A DNA stretch of 64,000 bases from Epiperipatus broadwayi (GCA_028023455.1 JAQFVV010000150.1:2241550-2305549), one strand, 5' to 3'. Counted from the stretch's first letter, positions 22,871-36,173 are shown. Notes: generated from the letters alone by a model not told the origin. Numbers and translations: made by a program.

Positions 22871-23042
22871 ATAAATAGTGAGGATTATTCTAATTTATTA
22901 ACTAAAATATCTCTGTAAAACCCCTCCTGAGGAGGACAAACACGAAACCATGGTCAGGGGTTTGGGGAGGGGTTTCTGACAGAGATTTTTGTGCTGGTCT
23001 GCTACATTATCAAATGTAGAGAATGCAATCCTCACTATTTAT
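22871..23042. repeat. MITE-like element with 16-bp perfect terminal inverted repeats
   Basis: ATAAATAGTGAGGATT (22871-22886) is exactly reverse-complemented at 23027-23042. Internal segments also pair: AAAATATCTCTGTAAAACCCCTCC against GGAGGGGTTTCTGACAGAGATTTTTG, apart from an insertion and mismatches. The total is 172 bp with no coding capacity. A clear target duplication is not visible. Confidence 0.78.
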
Positions 23043-23449
23043 AACTTACAAGCTTAAGAGATAAGGTCATGTGATCTATGAATTGATCTATGACTTTTAT
23101 TTTGACTATTTTTATTCTAATGTTTGTTATTTGCATGTTTTTCATTACACTATAATAAACTGGATTGCTAAAAGATACTAAAGATTTTGGAGTCAATATA
23201 AAGACGCTGTTCACATAAAATAATACGATCCAGCAGTTCACAAATAAAAAAAATGAACCAGTAGGTTAAATATTCCAAGTTTACAAATATACCAATCACC
23301 CATGTTGTAGAAAATTTGAAAAATAGTTTTTTGTGTTAATACAGCATATAACAGAAGCAGAAGACGTCTAATACAAGTCATTATTAGCATTAATTTTATA
23401 CATTTTAGAAAATTACAGTCGTTGGATTATATACAATGGCTGTTTTTTG
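23043..23449. other. AT-rich spacer, nothing recognised
   Basis: Short minus-strand frame without recognisable motifs. Confidence 0.45.
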
Positions 23450-24137
23450 TAAAGATTTGTAATGCATATTCATAATAGTTCAATGACAGTTATTCATAAA
23501 AGCATTCCAGCCAATATCACTTACAATAAATCTATTTTTAATTCTCAGGGTGTAACAAAAAAAAAATCTGAGTATAAAAATATTTTCTGTTTTTTATCAA
23601 ACAATAAAGTGACCTTCATTAAAGAAAACTATAAAAACATTGAAAGAACCCAAAATGATCAGAAATAAAAAAAACTTATTGTACCTAATGTAGCAGATCA
23701 TATGTGTACTAATGAACAAATGACAAAAATATTAGATAGAGAGGAAAAAGCAAACAGAAGAAAATTTTAAAAAGTTGCTCACGTGACAATGGTAAACAAT
23801 CCCATAAGTCAACATACTGTGATAATTTATAATGTTTGGAAATCACTCAGCAACTTTTGCATGTATTTGAAAAATATAGTATTAAAATGATAGGATATAC
23901 TAATAAAAGAAGAGATAGAAAAATAAAAGAAGCAATATTAATTAAGAAGATAAAACTTATTTTAAATAGGGATGGGTGGCTAAGAACCTTGTGTTGGTAT
24001 GGTTATTATTGGTTTTGTAGGGTTATTAGTAGTAAAAGATAAGTGAATATATCTATATATGTATGTATGTGTGTATAAGAATATATAGAATATGAAAATA
24101 AAAATAAGTTTTGAAAAAAATATTAGTTTTATAGGGT

Positions 24138-24426
<289 letters not shown>

Positions 24427-25133
24427 AGAATAAATAAGTTAAAAGTTATAATATGTGGATATAGGTAAAAAAGACTTGTAAATATTGTTAATAAATATAA
24501 AGGTTTGTAAGTTTTAATTTTTTCAAATAGAATTATAAGTTTTATAAAATTGATAACAGAGAGAATTGTTTTAAAAGAATAAAAAGGTAGAAAATTTGAA
24601 AAAATCTGTTATTTTAAAGCAGAGGAGGTTTGAAAAAGGTACATATTATTGAAGAAAATAAAAATATAAACTATTAAATAAAGAATAAGACTAGAAATAA
24701 TAAAAGGATTAAAATTTAAAAAATTAAAATTATAGATATTAAAATAAAAGAGATATTATATATTGATAATAAGTAAAGATAGTAAGAAACGATGAAAGGA
24801 AAATTATAAAATAATATTAATAAAGAACTTACAAAAAGGGTAATATTTAAAATAATTTTTTTTAAATTTTTAAAAATTAAAAGTAAAAATGAAATAGCTT
24901 TTAAAAGGTAATAATTTTAAAAATTGTATATTGGATATATTTTTGTATATTTTATATATATGTAATTTATATGTAAGTTGTGTATGTATATGTAGATTTG
25001 TATATATATATGTCTATGAATGATGTGGATATATCTATATATGTATGTAGGAGGTATATGTGTATATTTTTAAATATATATATATATATATGAAGTGATG
25101 ATTATGTATTTATATTATTCAAATATTATAACC

Positions 25134-25175
25134 CTGATGAAGACTTCTGGACAGTCGAAACTGTAAGAAAAATAA
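25134..25175 (+). other. Stem-loop motif CTGATGAAGACT...AGTCGAAAC
   Basis: CTGATGA (25134-25140) precedes a 4-bp stem, GACT (25142-25145) with AGTC (25153-25156), and GAAA follows at 25157. The layout resembles structured 3' ends of Penelope-like and related elements and loosely recalls a hammerhead core. An extra A after CTGATGA breaks the required geometry. A similar motif is at 14424-14450. Confidence 0.4.
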
Positions 25176-25185
25176 AGAAGTTTTT

Positions 25186-26280
25186 TAAGAAAATTTGTTT
25201 ACATTGCAGTGTATATGAAAGAAATTATTATAAGCAATTTTTTATAATTAATTGAAATTAAGATTTTTTATCATTATTCATGTAATTTCTGTGTGTATGA
25301 TATATGTGAAGTCTAATAATAGTGTGATTTAAATTAGTTTAAATCACCACTTTTTTAAATTTATTGTTCTTTCCAAAAATACTTTTTTTAAAAACTTGTT
25401 TAACTCCAGGTGCCATATTGAATTTTAAAAAAAACTGGCATGAGATACAAATTTCACAGTAACTTCAGTTTTCATAATGTTAGAGCAAAAAAAATTACAT
25501 TGATAGAAACTAGAAAAACTAAGGAAAACAATAAGCCTAAGACAAATACTGATTACCATTTAAAAAATAAGGAAACAACGAAATTTCAACATCTAGCATA
25601 ATTATTACTTTATTGTTTGTTCATAATTTTTAATTTATCATTAACTAAGTTTAAATTACATCTTCAGTAATAATTTTTTTGTATTCCTCACAAAATTATC
25701 TTTCAAACCATATATAATACTTCTTACCTCAGATAATCAATAGCTTCAGAATCTCCAAACTATTCACATAAGAATTCTTCATTTTTATCTTGTACCCAAA
25801 AAGTTAAGAAATCTCAAAGGCATCTATAAGAAAAATATTCATCCTAATAAAAGATACAAAGCAAATCATTTCCAGAAGGTGGATATGCATTTGTCATCAT
25901 AGCAATTAGCTTCTTGTGCATCTGAAACTAGAAATTGTAGGCTACTGTCTGTATCACTGATAAAATGAGTTTCATCTCTTCATTTTATATTTTTTGTGTA
26001 CATCAGTGATGTTTATATTCTTTATGCACACCAGTGATGCTAATTTGTTATTTTTATTGTTCTGCAGAGATATAATTTATTTGTATATAGCTCATGTACT
26101 AGCTGTAGACTTGAAAATAATGTGATGCAAGATGTGGCAAAACTACTGACTCCACAGCATGAATATCAAGGCATAGGCAAGAATCAGAATTTGATTCTTT
26201 GCCTGCATACAATTCCATGTGGAATGCATAACCATTATGGTTACCACAACACACACCATTTGAAATCACTCTTCATTGGT
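25186..26280. other. AT-rich spacer, nothing recognised
   Basis: No frame with recognisable motifs, no RNA gene. Confidence 0.5.
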
Positions 26281-26465
26281 TTTAAGTGTTTATGTTTTCA
26301 TATAGTACTTTGCTCAGTAAATTTTGTGATTGCTTTATCAACTACAATCTTTCTTACATTTGATAATCAGTCTTAAGATTGTAGTTGATAAAGCAATCAT
26401 AAAAATTTACATTGCACTGCACTATATGTGTAAATCATTTCTTGTTATACAAACATAAACATCCA
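26281..26465. repeat. Hairpin with a perfect 25-bp core stem
   Basis: 26327-26351 (TGATTGCTTTATCAACTACA plus five bases) is exactly reverse-complemented at 26375-26399 with a 23-nt loop. Outside this core the arms keep pairing imperfectly for about another 45 bp on each side with an indel (TTTATGTTTTCATATAGTA against CACTATATG and AACATAAAC). This could be a young palindrome, a tiny foldback element or a precursor-like hairpin RNA; nothing indicates transcription. Confidence 0.8.
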
Positions 26466-27190
26466 AGTGCAAAGATAAATACAAATATAAACATATTAAT
26501 AAATTATTAAACCTTTTGAGAATCATTATGTCTATAAAATAAGGTTGCCTCAAACTTGGATCAGATCCAAAATTACACTGTACAGAAAACACTTTTGTTA
26601 TTTTGAATACAAATTTATATACTGTATAATAAAGAACATAAATGATTTAATATCATATAATTTATATACTACACACACACCAATACAAACACAAACAAAT
26701 TAATATACCATTTATCAAATAATTTTCAAAAATTTAAAATATTCAAGTAATTAAAAAATTAAAATTAATAACTTATGGCTGTTATTCTGCGATTATGCTT
26801 ATCTCACATTGAAGGCCTTGATATTCAAATTATCATTATATTTTTAATCCATTTAATTTAATAGTAATTCTGATAAAGATTTTCTGCCTTTATTGTCCTT
26901 GTGTAAACTTGTAAACTGATTAGAAAATTAAAAAAATTAAATGTACCTATTAATAAAAATATTAATAAAAAATTCAAATTTTATCCGATTTCAAATTGCA
27001 ATACATCATTTTAAAGATAGAATCAAGCAGCAATGAATGATGGGATGTCTGTTGACATCATGCTTATAGTTTTTATGCAATTTAAAAAAAATTTCAACAA
27101 ACCAGCTGACATGAGCAGATGACACACTACAAAGACTCAACCTGTTTTAAAAAAATTATTTAAATTTAACTTTTACTTGAGAAAGATATA
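26466..27190. other. AT-rich spacer, nothing recognised
   Basis: No gene or repeat family recognised. Confidence 0.5.
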
Positions 27191-27193
27191 CAT

Positions 27194-27430
<237 letters not shown>

Positions 27431-27549
27431 GAGTTAATAAGAAGTTTAAGCATTGGAGGTATCTGAGCTATGCCAGGTGTATTGGTCATAAGCTACAGAG
27501 TCTGCCAATGTACCATTCATCAAACTAAGTAGAAAACAACAACAAAAAT

Positions 27550-28191
27550 GTAATATTCATTAAGGCTGTAGCCTCAAGCACATGCATATAAAAATGTGAT
27601 AGTAGGGACCTCTACAGGTCTTAAACCATAAGCTTACTCTTTGGAAGACAAGAAGGGAACCCTTCTTTACTTCAACCTACTTTCCATTTAAATAGGTGAA
27701 GCTGAAGCGGTTTGATCTGAGAGTGTGAAGCTATTCAACACTTCACTAATTAAGTCTACATTTCTTATTACACATTACAGCCTTAATGAATATTACTTAT
27801 GTAATCAATGTGCGTTTAATAAATTTATAATTACAACTTTAAATTATCGTAATAGATTTCTCACTATAAAATCTTTCCATTGACTCATTGTAAATCAAAA
27901 GATTTCACGAGTATTAATGTATAATAAGAAATGTGGACTTAATTAGTGAAGTATTGAATAGCTTCACACTCTCAGATCGAACTGCTTCAGCTTCACCTAT
28001 TTAAATAGAAAGTAGGTTGAAGTAAAGAAGGATTCCCTCTTTTCTTCCAAAGAGTAAGCTTGTGGTTTAAGACCTGTAGAGGTCCCTACTATTGCATTTT
28101 TTATCCATGTGCTTGAGGCTACAGCCTTAATGAATGTTACTTACGTAATCAATGTGTGTTTAATAAATTTATAATTACAACAACAATGATA
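27550..28191. repeat. Large inverted repeat, arms about 220 bp, with a 3' direct copy
   Basis: The left arm 27550-27770 and right arm 27922-28140 are inverted copies at roughly 90 percent identity by eye (CATTAAGGCTGTAGCCTCAA, GGGACCTCTACAGGTCTTAA, TGAGAGTGTGAAGCTATTCA). A 60-bp stretch beginning CAGCCTTAATGAATRTTACT occurs directly at 27778 and 28129. No coding capacity. It is a foldback transposon or a local inverted duplication. Confidence 0.9.
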
Positions 28192-28452
28192 ATAATAACA
28201 AGTCCAGCAGCAACCAGTTTCATTTCTCCCAGTCAATATAACAAACTCCAATATTTTACATTTGGAATATAACAAAAGCCTAAATCTGTCAAAGTAAAAA
28301 TCTTACCTATACACATTTGTTTCAGTTTAGAATCAATTAAAAAAAATTTTTGTAAATATTCAGGAATAATTTTCAGCAATTTTTTTTTTAAAATTAAATC
28401 ACTAAATGATAATTCTAAAAATAATATGGCAACAATAATATCACATGACCAG

Positions 28453-28630
28453 ATGTCTGTTGAAAATAATCTCAACAAACAATTTTAAAGTTCAATGTTT
28501 AATCAAACATATGCTAATGTTATAAAAAAACAAATGTTCAAATGTCTGCAGAAAATGATGTCAACAATCAATCACAAAACCTAAAGTTTAACCAAACACA
28601 TCCTAAAATAATTAAAAACAATGTTCAAAT
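28453..28630 (+). repeat. 89-bp direct duplication at a LINE ORF1 start
   Basis: ATGTCTGTTGAAAATAATCT at 28453 recurs as ATGTCTGCAGAAAATGATGT at 28542, and similarity continues for about 89 bp. Each copy begins with a possible start codon (MSVEN, MSAEN) of the degraded frame that follows. Tandem 5' ends are common in LINE leaders. Confidence 0.65.
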
Positions 28631-30525
28631 CTACCACAGTAAAAATAAAACAGTTTCATTCATTTCTAAGCCTGCTCCATGATTGTAGAAAACCACTCCA
28701 AGTGATATTAGAGAATTAGACCTGAGAACACAGAACCCCCTACCATCTGTAACAATGATACCCTTGCAATCATTAATTAGAGCTTTAATAATACTATTCC
28801 ATGAGTTATTTGTAACATTCAAAAGATTTTTGCCCCTCTCCCAATCTATTTTATTATCGGCCACAGACTATAACATTTCTCTTTAAAATTTCAATATTCA
28901 CTACTCTATGATACAATAACCCAGCATAATCTTTGGGATACAATTAACCATGTGGCAGAACACTCAAATTCCAGATACATTGCAATAGATTTCTTCCAAA
29001 CTGCCCAAGGAGACCAGTTTCAAAGCCAGATAAAATGTTCAATAATTTTGACTTAATCTCTATTGAACAAAATAAACACAGATGCATCAGTGGATAACTC
29101 CAAAATGCCTATTTTGGATACAGTCCTCAGGAATTTCAAAAAATAATGCACCCATCTGGCAAAGTTACATTATTCCAGTCTATCCATCTAAAGGACACTC
29201 CTATACCAATCAACAACAATAGTTATGGATTTAAAATACAGCTATATCCAGATATTGAGACTCATACAATTCTTATTCAGATCCTAGATCAAAATGCTAC
29301 ATTGTCTTTATACATCTGAAGCTTAAAACCCCAGTTTTATTTATGTGGCTAGTGGGATCATCTTGCATTACAATACATCAACCCTCAGTTATTGTCTCCA
29401 CAGCCACCACCAGACCCATTTCAACCAAATTTTCAACCAGGCCAAAAACAAAACCATCATACATAACCCCAAAGTCCCTTCCAGTATTAACCTCAATTTT
29501 AATCATCCACTCAGCCATCACTGCTTCTCTATATCACCATCCCCATCTGGATACTCTACTTGTGGATATCACACTCCCACACCAAAAGTCTTAATTAGCC
29601 TCCACCACTCACACACACCCAACCCAGAACCCATGCAACATATACTCTCCAACTTAATTGTTGCAATCTCTGACACTGTTGAACCATCATCTTCCTCAGA
29701 AACAATCACACAATTAAATGCACTAGGAAACATGTTGATTATATCCGAAAAAACCTCCAAACAATCTTTCCATGTCCTTCATCACCCCCCCCCCTAGTTG
29801 TAATAAAGCCAAGAGAAAATCTGGCCTCCCAAAAAAAATCTGCCACTTTAAAAAATCAAAAACAACTGTCATTGATTTCATACCAGTAAATGTTGACCTC
29901 ATGGATAATTGCTACACTCATTTGGAAGTAGTCAGTCCCTCACCTAACCTTAAAAATAATTAACCAAAAATTCTTCTGTCCACTGAAATTAAACATGTAT
30001 TTCTAGACCAGTTCCAACAGTCATCAATTACCAGCACACTACTACTATAAATCCACCAGCAACAATCAGCTAAAGCAGATCATTTATGATTGATCATCAT
30101 GAGTCACCTTATAATCAATCTCTGGTCTCACAACCACATCACATTCAGCAATGTTTTTCACTACCATTCAGCCATCTCAGCCACATAATAAAACCAGCAT
30201 ATATGGATATTAACTTTTTCTACACATCAAATAATTAAGGACTGCTTGCATACATTCATAATTCTCTTGGATTATTATGTATTTCAATATATTTTTGTTC
30301 AATATCACATTGAAAAATTTTAATTAAACTTAATTAGACACTTGTATCTCATTATGTAGTAAATTTTATTCTATCAATTACTGTAAATCATGTTTTTTTC
30401 TATCATAAACAAGATTGTAAACCATTATTGCATATGCAATATCATGTATCAACTTCTATATAAGATCTCATGTTTTCATATGTAACTTATGCAACCCTTT
30501 TTGATTCTCAATAAAGTTAACTTTG
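28542..30525 (+). pseudogene. Degenerate LINE ORF1 (L1/Tx1-like), possible CCHC knuckle
   Basis: From ATG at 28542 the + strand reads as broken coding sequence, C-rich on the coding strand like the LINE at 37740. Readable stretches include VAEHSNSRYIAIDFFQTAQG, YGFKIQLYPDIETHTILIQ and, near 29330, FYLCG-WDHLALQY. If F and Y replaced two cysteines, the last would be a C-x2-C-x4-H-x4-C zinc knuckle, the nucleic-acid-binding motif of ORF1/gag proteins; the tandem P/S/H-rich tail follows. The sequence ends with AATAAAG near 30511 and a (TCA)n tail. Stops and frameshifts are frequent. The clade is an inference from composition and layout. Confidence 0.5.
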
Positions 30526-30553
30526 AGTCATCATCATCATCATCATCATCATC

Positions 30554-30633
<80 letters not shown>
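30526..30633. repeat. (ATC)n(AAT)n microsatellite
   Basis: About seven TCA units, then a long (TAA)n. It directly follows the 3' end of the retroelement remnant and is probably its expanded tail. Confidence 0.95.
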
Positions 30634-30635
<2 letters not shown>

Positions 30636-31010
30636 CAACACTGCCACTGCTGCCACCACTATCACCACCTTACTATCTTCTTTAATGCCAAACTTTAAAT
30701 CTGATTTGAAGGGTACCAACATATATTATACCATAAAATGAATAATTCAAGTTTTTGTAATGTATGTTTTGTAAATATTATGTTTAAATAAGTAAGTCCC
30801 ACATTAAAGATCTTGCACAATAGAATTATATTTACCATTCTTTACATTGTCATCTCATCTTAATTTTAATGTTACCAAACGCTATCACACTATAAAATAA
30901 ATGAACTTCAATGACATGTTTTTGCATGGTATTGTAAAGAGATATATATTCATTTAGTTTATACATATATTTTTGGTGCTTTAATTAATTATAATTTGTA
31001 TTTTTTTTAG
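30634..31010. other. Intron upstream of the recognised exon
   Basis: AT-rich. It ends with a T-rich acceptor tract, GTATTTTTTTTAG, at 30998-31010. No additional exon could be identified. Confidence 0.5.
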
Positions 31011-31160
31011 ATTAATTCAAGTCAAATTTTGGAGTGGACTTGTAGGTGCACTTATTTTAGTTCTTGTTATCGTTTGTTGGTGTCGCTCATACTCTCATGT
31101 ATGTAAAAAGAAATCTGGTAATAGAGACAGGTGTTCATGTTTTGGATGCATATGTTGCAG
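31011..31160 (+). CDS. Internal exon: transmembrane segment and Cys-rich juxtamembrane region, unknown protein
   Basis: The exon is bounded by a TTTTTTTTAG acceptor and CAG|GTAATT donor. Length 150 nt: one base completing a codon, 49 codons, two bases carried over. Residues 6-24 (FWSGLVGALILVLVIVCWC) form one membrane-spanning helix. Basic residues follow (KKK) and then a cluster of cysteines (CSCFGCICC) suited to palmitoylation or metal binding. The other two frames are closed. Positive residues after the helix suggest a type I protein with a cytoplasmic tail. The exon joins the one at 58690 exactly in phase, forming AGA (Arg). No homologue is recognised; the extracellular part must be encoded upstream, outside what I can identify. 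Function unknown. Confidence 0.75.
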
Positions 31161-32639
31161 GTAATTAATTATATAATTATGTCACCTTTATATATTATTT
31201 ATAAATATGAATTAGAAATAACTTAGCATTATTGTCACTTTGGTATTATTTTAAAAGAATGACAAAGTATAACCAATTACCATAATGATGGTCACCTGCA
31301 AGTTTTCTCTGGTTGTATAGTTTATTGCTTTGGATAACGAATGTTTTTATTAAACAAATTGACAGTGATTTTTCAATTCTCAGAAATAAGAATCCAATTT
31401 TGATTAGCAGAACAGTATAATAAAGTTCTAAAAATGGCAAAAACATTTTTATGAATATTTCTTATAAAGAAATATTTAAGATCATTCGTTTTCCTTGGCA
31501 ATCAATTCATCTTAAACTATAGTGGTGCAAATATGTTAAAAGTTTTAATCTGTACAGTGCATCTGCGATTATTCATATTCTCAGAACAATGTGGACAATT
31601 TTTATTCTTTTTTTATTTGACAAAGTATATATCTTAAATCTAACTATGAAGATTACTATAAAAAAGATTAATAATTAGTTATCATTAAAATTCATATTAA
31701 TACAATTTGTTTATTTTACTTTAAACAATTTTTAGCAAAAATGATAGTATTTTAATGATATATGATTTTCTATTTTATTTATAATTACTATATATATATA
31801 TATTGTAACGATATATAAATATGCCTGCAAATAAAAAAAATTTCTAGTGGTAAAAAACAAAATAGACTGAGTTTTATTAATTTCATTGTGCTGGATTTAA
31901 AAATCCTCTTTGTTTGTCGTATCACATCTGGTTAATTGGCAATAAGAACAAAATATTATTTTGTCATTGCACAACATTTCTGCTAACGTACTATTGATTA
32001 TATTGAAAATATCACATATAAATATTAGTATGCAGCATGCAATCTTATTTTTTCCTGCATTAAATATAAATAAAAGCTGCTTTGTAAATAAGATGTTTTT
32101 TATGTTGCTTTTACTTGTATTTAAGCTGATGAAACCAAAGCAGTGATGTGTATTTTAAACTAGTGGTGCCAGCAACATTTTTAAATTATTATCCCTACTT
32201 AAAATAAAGGTTACAGCATTACCCCTTTATTTATAAATATTTTGATCAAGAATATTTAAGAAAAAAAAAGATACCTGTCGCATATACATATATATATATA
32301 TATATACATACGGAAAAGCTACTTTCTAATAAAGCAAGAAATTAATAAATCCAAAAAACATATTGAAATTGTCATATCTGTGGGGAAACATGAAGCTGAA
32401 TATAAGAGGAGATATTAATTGCCTAAGATTTTATGAAAGGTATGAGCATATCTTTTGATGTTTTAAACAATTTTTCTTGTCAGAAATTTGCCAATATCAT
32501 TCTTAGGTTTTCCTCTTTAAGTACAAAATTACACATGCAAAGAAAAGAAATGTAATACACTGGCAAAACAACTTACCCATCAAAGTAAAAGATTCATGAA
32601 TTGCAAGCTTTTATTCATTCCTTGGAAATGTATCTTAGA
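31161..32639. other. Intronic AT-rich DNA, nothing recognised
   Basis: Short (TA)n runs near 31789 and 32287. No frames with motifs. Confidence 0.5.
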
Positions 32640-33392
32640 ATTGCTCTATTGGCTTTCCCATAGAATTTGCATGTTCTTGAAGTACTTGAATGCTTTCTGA
32701 AAGTTTCATCACATGCAAATGGCCAACAGTAATTAGTCATCATCTTTATACCCCAATTTTTCTGATCTATATTTTTTGGTTACTGGTCGAATCTTTCACT
32801 TTGTACTTCATTTACAACTCCTAAATTCAGAGGGAAGCAAGATGTGTCATTAAGAAATGAAGTTTAAGACACATGTTCTAACCAGTTTAAACTTTTCTAA
32901 ATATTTCTTACACTTTCTTTGTATAGAGGTTCCTTGAAGTTGCCAAGAAATTTCTTAGAACTTTCTTGAATGTATTGTGTGCAGTTTTCTCAATTTTAGT
33001 CATTGTATCTATTAAAATACTGTCCAACCCCATCTTACAATTATATAGTCTATCAAATATTTCTTTTCTGATTTTAGCATGTAACAATGAGAAAAATTTT
33101 GTGCATTAAGTACAGAAAACATGGACTGTTTCTATCTAATATCTTAACAAACTGTTTCATTATTCCCAGTGTGATATCTAAGTGTGTAAATAAAGTTTTT
33201 TCATGGTCAACAAGACTTATAATCAAGAAATTTTTGGATCCAAGTTGCAGTTATTTCCTTTCTGACCAATGTTCAGTTTACTAATGTTTGTCTCTGACCT
33301 TAATATCTCACTTGCATAGGAATCAAAAAAAATTTGTGTAGTCTCATTGTTATCCTAGCAGAAATCCAATGATCTTCAAATCTCCACATATT
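32640..33392 (-). pseudogene. Fossil of a multicopy, uncharacterised animal protein family
   Basis: On the minus strand, short blocks in shifted frames match in order a protein family I know from many invertebrate genomes as multicopy uncharacterised loci, probably carried by a mobile element. These are ICGDLKIIGFLLG near 33390, a VDHEKTLFTHLDITLGIMKQ-like block near 33190, a KIEKTA...VLRNFLG-like block near 32960, LKLHFL-like residues near 32870, and MMTNYCW near 32735 (the family has an ADYCW motif after an FHQDI-type motif). Stops and frameshifts are everywhere. The 5' side is cut at 33393, where a GGTGATCATGTGGTGTTTAG sequence like the ends of the foldback family begins. Function of the family is unknown to me. 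Confidence 0.6.
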
Positions 33393-36059
33393 TAATGGTG
33401 ATCATGTGGTGTTTAGAAGATATTTAATGCTCATGGTAGTTAATTTTTTCAAGCACCTAGATTTCATGCTGTATGTTTGTAATTTGAAGTCAGTGAGTAG
33501 GGTGTGAAGGTATTTAATATTCACACTTTCAGATATAAGTACTTTGGACTGGCTTGGATATATAGACAGACAAGTAAAGTTAAGAGTGGTTACCACTCTT
33601 TTCTTGTTAAATCGTTGTCCCAGTATTTACGATCTGATTGGCTATTAATAATCACAAGCGCTGAGAGACTTGCACTCTCTCGTAAGTTAATTTTAATATT
33701 TCATATAATTTGGTCAGTTTTGTGGAGTGACCAAATGATATGGAAGCTAGTACATTGCTGTTATGAAGCACAATAGCCTTAAGATTCCTTTTGGAAGAGT
33801 CAATAAAAAGGCATCAGGTGCTAGGATATTTCTTTTCCAATTGATGTAAGAGATTATGAATACTAGTATAAAATGCAAGATGATTTTTCTATGCTTATGT
33901 CAGGAAAATTTTAATATTTCTGAAATTCTTTCTCATGATTCCTGTATTAAAAAAATTTAATCTCAAATGTCAACATGTTTCTTTCCTTAGCTTTGAATAT
34001 AAAAATTCACTCTTTTATTTGATGAGCTGTAATTTCATTATCATATTATTCAATTTCGATTAAGTGAACTTGTCCATTGCTTTGTCATATTGATGTGGCT
34101 TGAAATATATTTCATCAATGTCTGATTATGAGCAACTGCTTTCAGATTCGACCATTAAGTTATCAAGTGGATTAGATATTGGTGAGTCAGGTCCATGAGT
34201 AATGAGCCATAACATTGTGCATATAAAAATAACAGTCACTGTAATGATGCTTCTGCTTGATCCATTGCATGGATATTGAAATTGGCATTGCCTTTCATTA
34301 ATAAGCAAAATATTGTTTCTACATGCAAACAAGTCTACTTGGAACACCTTGGAATCAAACAATGGAGGAAAAATCCCGAGAACTTAGTAGACGCTGCCTT
34401 CTGAGCATCCTATTATACTATTCACTCACAGTGTTATTAAAATATTTATCAGATTAATGCACATAGAAATACAAATAAAAATAAAAGATGCATAGAATAT
34501 CAACCTGCTGGAGCAATTGAAAAAAAGATGTCAGCCTAACACTTCCAACCAAATAATATAGGGCTGGGTTTAAATCACTTTTGTTTATACAAGTGATTTG
34601 AGAAAAGTACCTGACCTCTTACCTACATCCAAACTTCCATTGCTTTCTTTATTGCATATCTGGAGGGGATTTGCTATGAATATATCAGAGAAAAGTCAAT
34701 ATAATATATGACTGCAATACATATTAAATAATTAAATAGATAATTGCAAATAAAGTTATAAAGAGAGATGCATGAAAACATCTTTCAGCAGTATATCATA
34801 TGGTTGTAGATATTAAAGAACAGAATTGCTCTGTGACTAGACTTGAAATAAAGAAATTGACATCATATTTCAACTCAGGACATTGATTTTCATTACCATA
34901 ACCTACATTCTATTTTACCATAAAATTATGTTAGCTATTGTAATCGATTGATAATTGATGAATCGAAATTAATAATTATTTTCTTTACCTATGTTACCTA
35001 CAGTCTACATTTTTAATCTTTGGCCATTAGCAGTACAGATGTCTTTAATTTGTATATACATACTAAAGAAAAAAGTGTATGCATGCACAACCCATTCAGT
35101 TAACTACTTTATAACTTCTGAACATTTAAAATTAAAATGGTAATCTCTACTATCATACAGAGAACATTAAGTTTGATATTTTTTGGGTTTAGTAGATTCT
35201 TAAATAATAATAAAAACTGCTATAAGAAATATAGTAAAAAAATCGATTTTAAATTTTTGCTTATATAAAAGCAACTGAAAAAAATGAAAACAATATGATT
35301 GATTAGTTTTGATTATTCTAGAAGAATGAGAATGGACAATTTATCATTGTTTTTCTTGATGAAGATATGTCTAAAAACTATCTTTCTGAGGTAATATTTT
35401 TACTTTAAAATTTTACTCTTTAAAAACCTGTCAAATTGTCTGTTATTTTGTTAATGGCTCTATAAGATAAATAATATAGGATCATGAAAAACCAACTCTC
35501 ATGTAGTAATAATATCCATTCAAAAAGAAAATATCTCAAAAATTATCCTATATTACTCATTTTTTTCTCTTCTAAGGTGATCTCATTCTGTTATATATTG
35601 TGAAAAAAAAAAACAAATACTTTTTTTTTCGAGATAAAATTGATTGAAATATAGAAACATTGTGAGAGAGGTCAGTCAGACTCATTAATTTTCAGGTATT
35701 TATATTAATGCGTCCTGTGTTTGCCCAAAACAACATTCATCCTATCTATTAAATACATTAATAAAATATTTTCGAACTCATATCAAAATTGGAAAAGAAT
35801 AAAAATCATTATGCTGCTCTTCCATAAAATAATAATCAAAAAATAATAATAGATTATTTACTACAGCTATATAATCAATAAAAAAAGCTTTTTTCAGCAC
35901 CTGCTTCGGTAGCCTTTTCAAATGTGACTGATCTATTTAAAATTAACGAATTATTTCTGACGTAAAACCATCCAGTGTCCAATAATGGAATTAAAATAAA
36001 CAATAATAATATAAATAATTAAAACAAATCAAAACACTCATATATAGTTTCAATAATTA
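33393..36059. other. Intronic DNA without recognised genes
   Basis: 33396-33425 resembles the outer end of the foldback family. The minus-strand frame at 34126-34362 has a hydrophobic patch but is not recognisable. Near 35895-35925, GGCTACCGAAGC on the minus strand recalls the structured 3' ends of retroelements. Otherwise AT-rich. Confidence 0.45.
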
Positions 36060-36173
36060 CAAAATAATTTATTATATCATAACAATATGTTAAATAAATA
36101 TTACATGCATTTTTATACAATTATATATATATCATCTTATATAATTTTCCATTCATTTTTAATCAACCAATTA

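Noticed and set aside
25134-25175. Hammerhead ribozyme
   Set aside because: CTGATGA and GAAA are present, but an extra A separates CTGATGA from the stem, the first stem-II pair fails, and no closing stem III with a cleavage site is evident.
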